Below, piece after piece: positions 31,455-39,018 of a DNA stretch of 43,405 nt. The translations under genes were made by a program, and so were the position numbers. The notes below the pieces were generated by a model, which saw nothing but the letters and a program-made list of their open reading frames with translations, was not told the origin of the DNA and ran no database searches. Positions within the stretch are counted from its first letter, which is position 1, and every line of letters starts with the position of its first letter. The stretch lies in the NCBI GenBank assembly GCA_944324685.1, contig CALUXG010000033.1, positions 1 through 43,405 of the forward strand, written 5' to 3'. Source of the DNA: an uncultured Elusimicrobiales bacterium (GTDB lineage Bacteria > Elusimicrobiota > Elusimicrobia > Elusimicrobiales > Elusimicrobiaceae).

Positions 31455-32870
31455 ATGCTGCCAAAACTCAAAATTGTTTCTTATCTTTCCGCCGCGGACT
31501 GGTGCGTATTTTTCGGCGTATTGGCGCTGACTTTCGCCGCTGCGCTGTACGGCCGCCGACGCAAAAAGCGTCCTCAAAACACCGCTTTGGATTATCTGTT
31601 GATGGGACGGCAGCTGACCTTGCCTTTGTTTGTGGCTACGTTGGTAGCCACATGGTATGGAGGCATTTTCGGCGTTAATGAAATCACCTTCAATTACGGC
31701 ATTTACAATTTCGTTACGCAAGGCGTATTTTGGTATATCGCCTATCTGATTTTCGCATTTTTTATTGCGCAAAGGGTGGCTCAATACAAATCCGTTACGC
31801 TGCCGGATCTGGCCGGCAGCATGTTCGGCCCTAAAGCGGCCAAAGTGGCGGCCGTGTTTACGTTCTTTTATATCACGCCGGTGGCTTATGTGCTGAGCTT
31901 GGGGCTGTTCTTAAATATGGCCTTCGGCATAAGCGTATTGCAGGGCATGATTTACGGCACGCTGTTTGTATGCCTGTATACCATGTGGGGCGGATTTAAG
32001 TCCGTGGTCTTTTCGGATTTGGTACAGTTTTTTGTCATGTGTTCCTCTGTGCTGATTGTGGTGCTGTTTTCACTGCATGATTTCGGGGGGCTGGGCTTTT
32101 TAAAAGAACATTTGCCCGCCTCTCATTTCAGCCTGACGGGAGGAAACAGCGTCTTAAATACGTTAATTTGGGGTTTTATCGCCTTGGCTACGCTGATTGA
32201 TCCCAGCTTTTACCAACGCTGTTTTGCCGCCAAAAGCCCGCAAGTCGTCAAAAAAGGCGTATTAATATCTACGTTTATCTGGTTTTGTTTTGATTTGTGT
32301 ACAACGGCAGGCTCTTTATATGCGCGCGCTCTTTTGCCGCAGGCGGAACCGGCGGAAGCGTATTTTTTCTATGCGGTACAGCTGCTTCCGTCCGGACTGA
32401 AAGGCTTTTTTATCGCGGGCATTTTGGCCATTATTCTCTCCACGCTCAATTCTTTTTTATTCATCGCTGCCAACACGCTGAGCTTTGATCTGCTGCGCAA
32501 CCGTTTTAAGAATATTGTTCTTACCAACCGCTTATCCATGCTGGCCGTAGGAGCGCTGGCGGTGGGAATGTCGTATATTCTGCACGGCAGCTTCAAGGAA
32601 ATATGGCTGACGCTGGGATCCTATTTTTCCGCCTGTCTGCTTATGCCTATTTTGTTAGGATATATTTATCCGCGCCGCATCAGCGACAATCTGTTCGTAC
32701 TCAGCACTCTGTGCAGTGCGGCGGCCATGACGCTGTGGCGATTGTGTCCGCTGCCAGTGTTTTGGCGGCAGTTTGACCCTTTTTACATAGGAGTTGCCGT
32801 CAGCGCGCTGATTTTGCTGTGTAATTTGCGCAAAGGAAAAAGCTATGTCAAAAGCCTTACTGATCTGTAA
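31455..32870 (+). CDS. Sodium:solute symporter, candidate thiamine (precursor) transporter
   Basis: 471 residues with about thirteen hydrophobic segments. The SSS family pattern is visible in ALDYLLMGRQLTLPLFVATLVATWYGGIFG near the N-terminus and in FIAGILAIILSTLNSFLFIAANTLSFDL near residue 330. It should use the sodium gradient to import a small molecule. The 3' end overlaps the thiamine pyrophosphokinase gene by 26 nt, which argues for a common task: importing thiamine for direct pyrophosphorylation. SSS-family thiamine transporters (called ThiV) have been predicted in other bacteria from such linkage. No TPP riboswitch was seen in the short upstream region. No good Shine-Dalgarno precedes the ATG. 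Confidence 0.8.
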   Translation: MLPKLKIVSYLSAADWCVFFGVLALTFAAALYGRRRKKRPQNTALDYLLMGRQLTLPLFVATLVATWYGGIFGVNEITFNYGIYNFVTQGVFWYIAYLIFAFFIAQRVAQYKSVTLPDLAGSMFGPKAAKVAAVFTFFYITPVAYVLSLGLFLNMAFGISVLQGMIYGTLFVCLYTMWGGFKSVVFSDLVQFFVMCSSVLIVVLFSLHDFGGLGFLKEHLPASHFSLTGGNSVLNTLIWGFIALATLIDPSFYQRCFAAKSPQVVKKGVLISTFIWFCFDLCTTAGSLYARALLPQAEPAEAYFFYAVQLLPSGLKGFFIAGILAIILSTLNSFLFIAANTLSFDLLRNRFKNIVLTNRLSMLAVGALAVGMSYILHGSFKEIWLTLGSYFSACLLMPILLGYIYPRRISDNLFVLSTLCSAAAMTLWRLCPLPVFWRQFDPFYIGVAVSALILLCNLRKGKSYVKSLTDL

Positions 32871-33462
32871 CGGAGAAAATGACTCCGCATTGCTGAAACG
32901 GCTGGCGCGGGAAGCCGATTTTATACTGACGGCCGACGCCGGCGCAGACGCCGCCTTGCAAGCCGGAGTAATGCCCGATGCCGTTATCGGAGATTTGGAT
33001 TCGGTTTCCCCCGCCTGCCGCCGTGCGCTGAACAATACGCCGTTTATTCACATAACTCGCCAAGACAATACGGATTTTGCCAAAGCGATGCTCTGGCTGG
33101 CGCGCAAAAAATATGCCTCTTGTGCCGTTGCCGGCGCCGCAGGGAAACGAATGGATTTCACCATAGGCAATATACTGGCGGCGTTTACATTTGCCAAAAA
33201 AATGTCTGTCATTTTTTACGGCAAAGGCTGGCGCATGCTGCCGCTGGTACATGGCGGCAAATTTACCGCGCGCGCCGGCGCACGTTTGAGCCTTATTCCT
33301 TTTACCGCCTGCCGCGGCATTACCCTAAAAGGTCTTAAATTCCCCTTAAAAAACGCTTCGTGGAAAGCGGGCCAAACAACAGGCACTTCCAACGAAGTCT
33401 TGTCGGAAAACTTTGAAATTTTATTCACGTCCGGAAAAATGCTAATGTACGTGGAAGATTAA
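32845..33462 (+). CDS. thiN: Thiamine pyrophosphokinase
   Basis: 205 residues. It transfers pyrophosphate from ATP to thiamine to give TPP. Conserved segments are TADAGADAA, VIGDLDSVSP, RQDNTDFAKA in the N-terminal half, and TTGTSNE in the C-terminal beta domain. GGAAA lies just before the ATG. Its 26-nt overlap with the upstream symporter gene makes them one transcription and translation unit. The enzyme acts in salvage; no thiamine biosynthesis gene is in the window. Confidence 0.9.
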   Translation: MSKALLICNGENDSALLKRLAREADFILTADAGADAALQAGVMPDAVIGDLDSVSPACRRALNNTPFIHITRQDNTDFAKAMLWLARKKYASCAVAGAAGKRMDFTIGNILAAFTFAKKMSVIFYGKGWRMLPLVHGGKFTARAGARLSLIPFTACRGITLKGLKFPLKNASWKAGQTTGTSNEVLSENFEILFTSGKMLMYVED

Positions 33463-33483
33463 AAAGCTCCTCCACAAAACCAA

Positions 33484-33509
33484 AAACCCCGCGTGCAGAC
33501 GCGGGGTTT
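33484..33509. terminator. Bidirectional terminator
   Basis: A perfect 11-bp stem AAACCCCGCGT/ACGCGGGGTTT (33484-33494 with 33499-33509), 4-nt loop, between the kinase gene and the convergent dap-pilin operon. Confidence 0.88.
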
Positions 33510-33528
33510 GCCAAAAGAAAACAAACGG

Positions 33529-34038
33529 CTAAAGATTGACGTCAGTCAACAGACCCATGGACTTGCAGATTTTCTTGGCGTTTTCGCTCTCGCCATAGCA
33601 GGCCAACGTGCGTTTGCTGTCCGATTTTCCGTACGGATTCCATATATAATACACGTCCCCGTCCAGACGTGCCGCCACCACACCGCCGCAATTGGTGGCG
33701 GGGATTTTGGCGTTTTGGGCGGCATTGAGACGGTAAGAAAAATATTCACTTCTTATTTCCGCCCCGTCTGAAGATATCTCGCCCGGGACTTCAATTAAAA
33801 GTTTATAAAACGCCGATGGACAGGCATTGCGCTCGGCCGCATACGTATATACGGCGTCATTGAGCGATTTAACCATATTCATGGCCTCTGTGGCGCGTGA
33901 TTTTTCTATGCTGCGCATATAATTGGGTATGGCCACCGACGCCAAAATGCCCAAAATCATTACCACCACCAACATTTCCACCAGCGTAAAACCGCCGACG
34001 CTTCCGCGCCGCAGCATACGGCATATATATTGTTTCAT
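33529..34038 (-). CDS. Type IV pilin-like protein coupled to dapL
   Basis: 169 residues from the ATG at 34038. The leader MKQYICRMLRRGSVGG ends at G|FTLVEMLVVVMILGILASVAIPNYMRSIEKSRATEAM, a variant N-terminus (VEM, IPNY) that differs from the LPQY type of the other four. The ectodomain ends C-x10-CKSMG, the shared disulfide pair. The start overlaps the dapL stop by ATGA, with AAGGAG 7 nt upstream, so it is translationally coupled to dapL. An ATG two codons earlier (34044) is too close to that ribosome site. It lacks the T-tract promoter, so it should follow dapF-dapL expression. Confidence 0.88.
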   Translation of the reverse strand: MKQYICRMLRRGSVGGFTLVEMLVVVMILGILASVAIPNYMRSIEKSRATEAMNMVKSLNDAVYTYAAERNACPSAFYKLLIEVPGEISSDGAEIRSEYFSYRLNAAQNAKIPATNCGGVVAARLDGDVYYIWNPYGKSDSKRTLACYGESENAKKICKSMGLLTDVNL

Positions 34039-35279
34039 AGACATTCTCCTTTGAATGGAAACTGCATAATGCGCTCGGCGGCTTGGCGCGTCAAATCCGG
34101 CGTATTAAAAGCCGTCAAGCGAAAAAATCCTTCCCCGCATTGGCCAAACCCGCTGCCCGGGGTACCGACGATTTGCAGCTTATCCAACATAAAATCAAAA
34201 AATTCCCATGAAGTCATGGCATTGGGCGTTTTGAGCCACACATAAGGAGAGTTTTCCCCGCCATATACGCAAAACCCCGCCCCGCGCAAAGCGCGCAAAA
34301 TAACTTGAGCATTGTTCAAATATCCGTCAATGGCTTCTCGGGTTTGTTTCTGTCCGTCGGGGCTGAACACGGCCTCGGCGCCGCGCTGCACAATATACGA
34401 TACACCGTTAAATTTGGTGCTTTGGCGGCGCAGCCACAAATCACGCACATGATGCACGGCCCCCTGAGCATCCTTGACCGTCAAATCTTTCGGCACCACG
34501 CAATACGCACAGCGCGTGCCGGTAAAACCGGCGGTTTTGGAAAATGAGCGGAACTCTACAGCGCAAGTTTTGGCGCCGGAAATTTCAAAAATACTTCGGG
34601 GCAGTTCCTTTTCTCGGATAAACGCCTCATACGCCGAATCATACAAAATAACGGCTTCATGCTCATTGGCCCAATCCACCCACCGCTGCAACGCCTGACG
34701 CGTCATGACCGCGCCGGTGGGATTGTTCGGCGAACATAAATACGCCAAATCCACCCTTTCCTGAGGAGGCAGCGGAGAAAAACCGTTCTTCTCCGTACAA
34801 GGCAAATAAACGATTTTGCTGAATTTTCCGCCGATAAAACCGCCGCTGCGGCCTGCCATGACATTGCTGTCCACATATACGGGATATACGGGATCCTGCA
34901 CCGCCACAACAGCTTGCTGCGAAAATACTTCCGCAAAGCAGGCCGTATCACTTTTGGCTCCGTCGCTGACGAAAATTTCGTCATCTTGTATGTCCACCCC
35001 GCGCGCACGGTAATCATGCTGCGCTATGGCCCGACGCAAAAACTCATATCCTTCATACGGTCCGTACCCGCGGAAAGTTTCCGCTCGGCCCATTTCGTCG
35101 CAAGCTTTTTTAAGCGCTTCCACCACGGCGGGAGCCAATGGACGGCTGACGTCGCCTATTCCCAAACTGATTACTTCCCGCTTTGGGCCGGAAGCTCGGT
35201 ATGCGGCGGCGCGGCGCACCACTTCCGCAAACAAATAACTTCCCTGCAAATTCAAATAATTTTCATTGATCCGCGTCAT
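34035..35279 (-). CDS. dapL: LL-diaminopimelate aminotransferase
   Basis: 414 residues, the family norm. DapL makes LL-diaminopimelate from tetrahydrodipicolinate and glutamate in one step, bypassing DapD/C/E. Fold-type I PLP motifs: SDGAKSDTACF near 100, CSPNNPTG near 175, and SFSKTAGFTGTRCAY near 247, whose Lys binds PLP. Continuous N-terminal INENYLNLQGSYLFAEV matches DapL. The ATG overlaps the dapF stop by 4 nt; an upstream in-frame start at 35354 would lie inside dapF. With dapF it supplies meso-diaminopimelate for cell wall and lysine. Confidence 0.92.
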   Translation of the reverse strand: MTRINENYLNLQGSYLFAEVVRRAAAYRASGPKREVISLGIGDVSRPLAPAVVEALKKACDEMGRAETFRGYGPYEGYEFLRRAIAQHDYRARGVDIQDDEIFVSDGAKSDTACFAEVFSQQAVVAVQDPVYPVYVDSNVMAGRSGGFIGGKFSKIVYLPCTEKNGFSPLPPQERVDLAYLCSPNNPTGAVMTRQALQRWVDWANEHEAVILYDSAYEAFIREKELPRSIFEISGAKTCAVEFRSFSKTAGFTGTRCAYCVVPKDLTVKDAQGAVHHVRDLWLRRQSTKFNGVSYIVQRGAEAVFSPDGQKQTREAIDGYLNNAQVILRALRGAGFCVYGGENSPYVWLKTPNAMTSWEFFDFMLDKLQIVGTPGSGFGQCGEGFFRLTAFNTPDLTRQAAERIMQFPFKGECL

Positions 35280-36106
35280 AATTTTTCCAAAAAATTCCCC
35301 GTAAATACCTTTTGCGCAGGCCCTGTCATGAACAAATGGCCGTTCTCGCGCCATTGCAAATGCAAGATGCCGCCGTCCAAAATGACATGCGCCTGCCGGT
35401 CCGTACGCCCCGTCAGCACCGCCGCCGCCAAAGCCGCGCAGGAACCGGTGCCGCAGGCTTTAGTAATGCCTGCCCCTCTTTCCCACACGCGCATGCGCAG
35501 CGTTTGTCCGTCCAGCTTTTGTACAAATTCCACATTTGTTTTTTGAGGAAAGGAGGCATGGGTTTCAATTTGCGGTCCGATGAAAGCTATATCCGTTTTT
35601 TCCGCATCCGGAACAAAAATCACAAAGTGCGGGTTCCCCATGGAAACGGCCGTTCCGCGCCAAGTTTGTCCCGCCGCCTGCAAGGCAATATCCACCGCTT
35701 GTTCCTCAGGATTTCCGACCATGGGGATTTGACCCCGTTTCAGACGCGGCGCCCCCATATCTACACACACCCAATTATTTTTGTCATCGGTGATTTCCGT
35801 GACAATAGGCCCCGCCAAGGTCTGCAACGTCAGCGTATTTCCAGAAAACCAACCCCTCTCCCGCGCAAAAAGCGGCACACAGCGGGAAGCGTTGCCGCAC
35901 ATTTCGGCTTCACTGCCGTCGGGGTTGAAAATGCGCATTTTTACGCCATTTTCTTCCCGCCACAAAAGCACCAGTCCGTCAGCGCCGATTCCGAAACGCC
36001 TGTCGCACACGCTGCGGGCGACATGCGGAAAATCGGACAAAGTTTCCGCCGCCGCATCCACCATCACAAAATCATTTCCCAACCCCTGATATTTATCAAA
36101 ATGCAT
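35276..36106 (-). CDS. dapF: Diaminopimelate epimerase
   Basis: 276 residues. It epimerises LL- to meso-diaminopimelate with two catalytic Cys. The N-terminus is MHFDKYQGLGNDFVMVDA. The first Cys is in MCGNASRC, where the usual second Gly of CGNGxRC is replaced; the second is in KACGTGSCAALAAAV. A start further upstream (36298) would add about 60 unrelated residues and is rejected. The ATG at 36106 has no Shine-Dalgarno; TAAAAT ends 7 nt upstream, so the dapF-dapL-pilin message is predicted to be leaderless. Confidence 0.92.
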   Translation of the reverse strand: MHFDKYQGLGNDFVMVDAAAETLSDFPHVARSVCDRRFGIGADGLVLLWREENGVKMRIFNPDGSEAEMCGNASRCVPLFARERGWFSGNTLTLQTLAGPIVTEITDDKNNWVCVDMGAPRLKRGQIPMVGNPEEQAVDIALQAAGQTWRGTAVSMGNPHFVIFVPDAEKTDIAFIGPQIETHASFPQKTNVEFVQKLDGQTLRMRVWERGAGITKACGTGSCAALAAAVLTGRTDRQAHVILDGGILHLQWRENGHLFMTGPAQKVFTGNFLEKL

Positions 36107-36113
36107 ACGCTTT

Positions 36114-36121
36114 ATTTTATA
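36114..36121 (-). promoter_or_regulatory. -10 of the dapF-dapL-pilin operon
   Basis: TATAAAAT on the minus strand; TAAAAT (36114-36119) ends 7 nt before the dapF ATG, and TATAAA (36116-36121) 9 nt before it. Confidence 0.5.
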
Positions 36122-36169
36122 AAACCCTAGCCCTCCGCGCCAGTATTTTTTCCCTTGCCCGATTTTAAG

Positions 36170-36175
36170 TACAAT
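36170..36175 (+). promoter_or_regulatory. -10 of uppS
   Basis: TACAAT ends 6 nt before the uppS ATG at 36182; the bases between are all A and T. No Shine-Dalgarno. Confidence 0.5.
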
Positions 36176-36181
36176 ATATAT

Positions 36182-36877
36182 ATGCCCGACACACAAAATT
36201 CTCTCCCCCGGCATATAGCCATTATTATGGACGGCAACGGCCGCTGGGCCGCCGCCCACGGCCTGCCGCGTTCCGCCGGACACCGTGAAGGAGCGCAAGC
36301 CGTGCGCCGCACGCTGGAAGCAGCGCGGGAAATGGGCATTGCATACCTGACTTTATATGCTTTTTCCACGGAGAACTGGTCCCGTCCGCCTGAAGAAATA
36401 GATACATTGATGAAATTGTTGGACCGCACTTTGGACGAATACCAGAAATCCGCCCATCAAAAAGATTACCGCATCTTGGTCAGCGGAGAAAGAGAGAGAC
36501 TGAGCGCCGGCATTTTGGCCAAAATAGACGCGTTGACCCGTTCTACGGCTCAAAACAAAGGTCTTACCGTCAATTTGGCGTTAAACTACGGGGCGCGGCA
36601 AGAAATCACATACGCCTTCAACCGCCTGCTGAAGGCCGGCCTGAAAGAAGCAACCCCCTCCGACATTGCCAAACATCTTTATCAGCCGGAAATACCCGAT
36701 CCGGAGCTGATTATCCGCACTTCCGGAGAAGAACGTTTGTCCAATTTTCTCTTATGGCAGGCGGCATACAGCGAGTTTTATTTTACCCCCGTGTTATGGC
36801 CGGACTTTACCAAAGAAGAACTGCAAAAAGCCATAGATGCATACCGCATGCGCAAACGCCGCTTCGGAGGGATTTGA
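36182..36877 (+). CDS. uppS: Undecaprenyl diphosphate synthase
   Basis: 231 residues. It builds the C55 carrier lipid for peptidoglycan and O-antigen from farnesyl diphosphate and IPP. The cis-prenyltransferase signature HIAIIMDGNGRWA carries the catalytic D17; YAFSTENWSRP and IIRTSGEERLSNFLLWQAAYSEFYF are also present. The ATG at 36182 is chosen because the message appears leaderless from a TACAAT 6 nt upstream; a TTG at 36155 would add nine residues. cdsA and dxr, often next to uppS, are not here. The gene is divergent from dapF. Confidence 0.93.
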   Translation: MPDTQNSLPRHIAIIMDGNGRWAAAHGLPRSAGHREGAQAVRRTLEAAREMGIAYLTLYAFSTENWSRPPEEIDTLMKLLDRTLDEYQKSAHQKDYRILVSGERERLSAGILAKIDALTRSTAQNKGLTVNLALNYGARQEITYAFNRLLKAGLKEATPSDIAKHLYQPEIPDPELIIRTSGEERLSNFLLWQAAYSEFYFTPVLWPDFTKEELQKAIDAYRMRKRRFGGI

Positions 36878-36940
36878 GACAAATCCATAGTTGACGCCGC
36901 AGCACGACGCTCACTATGTATGCGGCAGAGATGATGATAT

Positions 36941-37045
36941 TTGAAAAAAGGAAAGCAGAAGCTTAAGCGCAAACACCGAAACCGCCGCTATTCAAACGCC
37001 GCTCAAAATGACTGCAGCGTCTGCGGCACCCGCGCAACAGCCTAA
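36941..37045 (+). CDS. Possible small basic CxxC protein
   Basis: A 34-codon frame from a TTG at 36941: very rich in Lys and Arg in the first half (KKGKQKLKRKHRNRR), then DCSVCGTRATA. The basic stretch and CxxC could suit a nucleic-acid-binding or ribosome-associated peptide. The TTG start is weak (only AGAG about 10 nt upstream) and the frame is short, so it may be chance. It lies just after uppS in an otherwise empty stretch. Confidence 0.25.
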   Translation: MKKGKQKLKRKHRNRRYSNAAQNDCSVCGTRATA

Positions 37046-37113
37046 CAAACTCCCTGCAAAACTCATATAACCCGTTATATCCGAACATCTCTGGCGGGTA
37101 TTTGTTTGGCCGG

Positions 37114-37569
37114 TTATTTCATGAGATAATACTTTGTTTGTCCGTCATAAGTATGAGAATATGTCCCATAGGTAGCGCAGACGTCATTGGCAGCTTTGTC
37201 ATCAACGGGCGCAAAACACCAGCGGTTTTTATTACCCACCAAAGAAAACTCAAAATAAGGCAAAGCCATGTCGAAATTTGCCGGCATAATTTGTATACGG
37301 ACATTGTTGTCTGTGTTCGTCCGAATAAAATACATATAATAATTCGAATTGGGAATGGTAATATCCAAGTCTTCCAAATTGGTGGTAAAAGTACCATTGG
37401 CCAAACGATATCGTTCCAAAGCCTGTTCCAGCGTTTTTCCGACCACCAAAGCTTCCGTTGCCCGGGCGCGCGCGACCGATTTTTGATATTGCGGCAAAGC
37501 GATAGCCGACAAAATACCGATAATTAACACAACCACCAATAATTCAATCAAAGTAAAACCTTTTCTCAT
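37114..37569 (-). CDS. Type IV pilin-like protein
   Basis: 151 residues. MRKG|FTLIELLVVVLIIGILSAIALPQYQKSVARARATEAL is the canonical N-terminus with Glu5. Only two Cys are in the ectodomain, in the shared position (C-x12-C, WCFAPVDDKAANDVC). It is the smallest of the five and ends TKYYLMK. It has the conserved T-tract promoter but no strong terminator was seen. It stands alone between uppS and lpxK. Confidence 0.92.
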   Translation of the reverse strand: MRKGFTLIELLVVVLIIGILSAIALPQYQKSVARARATEALVVGKTLEQALERYRLANGTFTTNLEDLDITIPNSNYYMYFIRTNTDNNVRIQIMPANFDMALPYFEFSLVGNKNRWCFAPVDDKAANDVCATYGTYSHTYDGQTKYYLMK

Positions 37570-37684
37570 TTTTTCTTCCTATAACAGCGTTTAATCGCTC
37601 AAAAACACGTCTCAGCAGCGTTTGTTTTTCCGCCATGTATAGGGTATCAAAAAAAAAAAACGAGTCAAGGCTGGGGCGGTTTTC
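37570..37684 (-). promoter_or_regulatory. Conserved T-tract pilin promoter and leader, copy 3
   Basis: Core 37634-37684: TTGACT at 37663-37668, twelve T at 37649-37660, TATACA at 37636-37641. The leader holds AAAAACA and TGTTTTT able to pair, and TATAGGAAG as ribosome site. Confidence 0.7.
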
Positions 37685-37769
37685 GGCAAAGAAACGGCAA
37701 CGTCATAACGACAACGGCAAACAAAACAAAAACCTCTGCCTGTCTCCGGTAAAAATGGCATAAAACAAT

Positions 37770-37797
37770 GCGGTGCAAAACACCCGTTTTGCACCGC
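37770..37797. terminator. Hairpin after lpxK
   Basis: A perfect 12-bp stem GCGGTGCAAAAC/GTTTTGCACCGC (37770-37781 with 37786-37797), 4-nt loop, followed on the minus strand by ATTGTTTTAT. Confidence 0.7.
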
Positions 37798-37820
37798 CCA
37801 TTATTCAAGAAAGCCTTATG

Positions 37821-38918
37821 TTATTTCATTTTGGAAAATTTAGGATACAGAATATTGGTAAATTTTTCCATTTCCCCGTCGCCGCCGCGTATTCGTAAAT
37901 TTATAGACAATACATATACGCCGCCGGTGAGAATATCGCGCCAGTTATCGGGAAACTTCACAAAGTCCTTAAACGTGGTAATAAGCGGCAAATTTCCGCG
38001 CGTCTGTTCAAAGGTGTACAAATTGTCTTCCGTATAATGTTCATGATCCGGAAAACGCCACACCTGTTTTAATTCCACTCCCAGTCCTTTTAAGGTATTT
38101 TCAAAAGTTTCCGGATGCCCCAACGCGCTAAAGCAAGCCGCCGGTCCTTGGATTTTCTGCAAATCCACTTTTTGCCCTTTGCACACGTCAAAATAATATT
38201 CTGGATGATGTTCGCTTTCCAAAATCTCCACCAGATCATTATATTCTCGGACCGTATCTTTCACGTTTTCCAGTTCCCGCTCGGAGACTTGATCGCAATG
38301 TGTCAGAATCACTAATGAGGCACGTTTTAAGGCGCTTAACGGTTCGCGCAAATTGCCAAACGGCAGCAGCTTGCCGCCTCCAAACGGATTTTTGGCATCC
38401 ACCAAAATAATATTGGCGTCGCGTTTTAAGCGGTGATGCTGCAAACCATCGTCCAACAAAATAATTTGGTTTTTGAAACGGCGCAACGCTTCCGTGGCGG
38501 CTGCGGCACGGTCTTTAGATATGGCAATAGGCACTTTATACTGGCTCAGCACGCGGCTCATCATATACGGCTCATCTCCGGCACTGCGCCAATCGGCATC
38601 GGGATTGTCAAACAAAATTACCACATCATCGCCTTTTTGCTGCCGTTTGTATCCACGGGAAACTATCGCCACGCGTATACCTTCCTTGGCCAGGACGGTG
38701 GCGGCCAGCAGCACGGCGGTGGTTTTGCCGGTGCCTCCGGCGGTAATATTGCCTATGCACACCACGCGGGAATTGACGGTCTTGACGGTTTTCCAGCCGT
38801 TTTCATAACAAGCTTTGTCCAACCATACGCCCGCCCCGTAAATTTTACTTGCGGCCAAAAGCAACAACCGACCGGCCCAATTTTGTTTTAATCTTTCGCG
38901 CAAAGCCAAAGCGTCCAT
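37821..38918 (-). CDS. lpxK: Tetraacyldisaccharide 4'-kinase
   Basis: 365 residues from the ATG at 38918. LpxK phosphorylates the 4' position of the lipid A disaccharide at the inner membrane. An N-terminal hydrophobic segment (AGRLLLLAASKIYGAG) anchors it, followed by the P-loop CIGNITAGGTGKTTA near residue 53 and LLDDGLQHH near 150. AGAGG lies about 8 nt before the ATG; the longer frame to 38978 has no such support. A TGCTAAAAT -10 gives a short leader. It is divergent from the LPS core operon. Confidence 0.92.
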   Translation of the reverse strand: MDALALRERLKQNWAGRLLLLAASKIYGAGVWLDKACYENGWKTVKTVNSRVVCIGNITAGGTGKTTAVLLAATVLAKEGIRVAIVSRGYKRQQKGDDVVILFDNPDADWRSAGDEPYMMSRVLSQYKVPIAISKDRAAAATEALRRFKNQIILLDDGLQHHRLKRDANIILVDAKNPFGGGKLLPFGNLREPLSALKRASLVILTHCDQVSERELENVKDTVREYNDLVEILESEHHPEYYFDVCKGQKVDLQKIQGPAACFSALGHPETFENTLKGLGVELKQVWRFPDHEHYTEDNLYTFEQTRGNLPLITTFKDFVKFPDNWRDILTGGVYVLSINLRIRGGDGEMEKFTNILYPKFSKMK

Positions 38919-38946
38919 AATGAAACCTCTGTAAAAGTATTGATAT

Positions 38947-38955
38947 ATTTTAGCA
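38947..38955 (-). promoter_or_regulatory. Extended -10 of lpxK
   Basis: TGCTAAAAT on the minus strand, about 28 nt before the lpxK ATG, leaving room for its Shine-Dalgarno. Confidence 0.55.
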
Positions 38956-39006
38956 TTTCCGGCAGTCCCGCGTGGCAACTCTTGCCCGCATTGGCAATAA
39001 AAAAGT

Positions 39007-39012
39007 TATAAT
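39007..39012 (+). promoter_or_regulatory. -10 of the LPS core operon
   Basis: TATAAT ends 6 nt before the ATG at 39019 with no Shine-Dalgarno, predicting a leaderless five-gene message. Confidence 0.55.
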
Positions 39013-39018
39013 TGAAAT

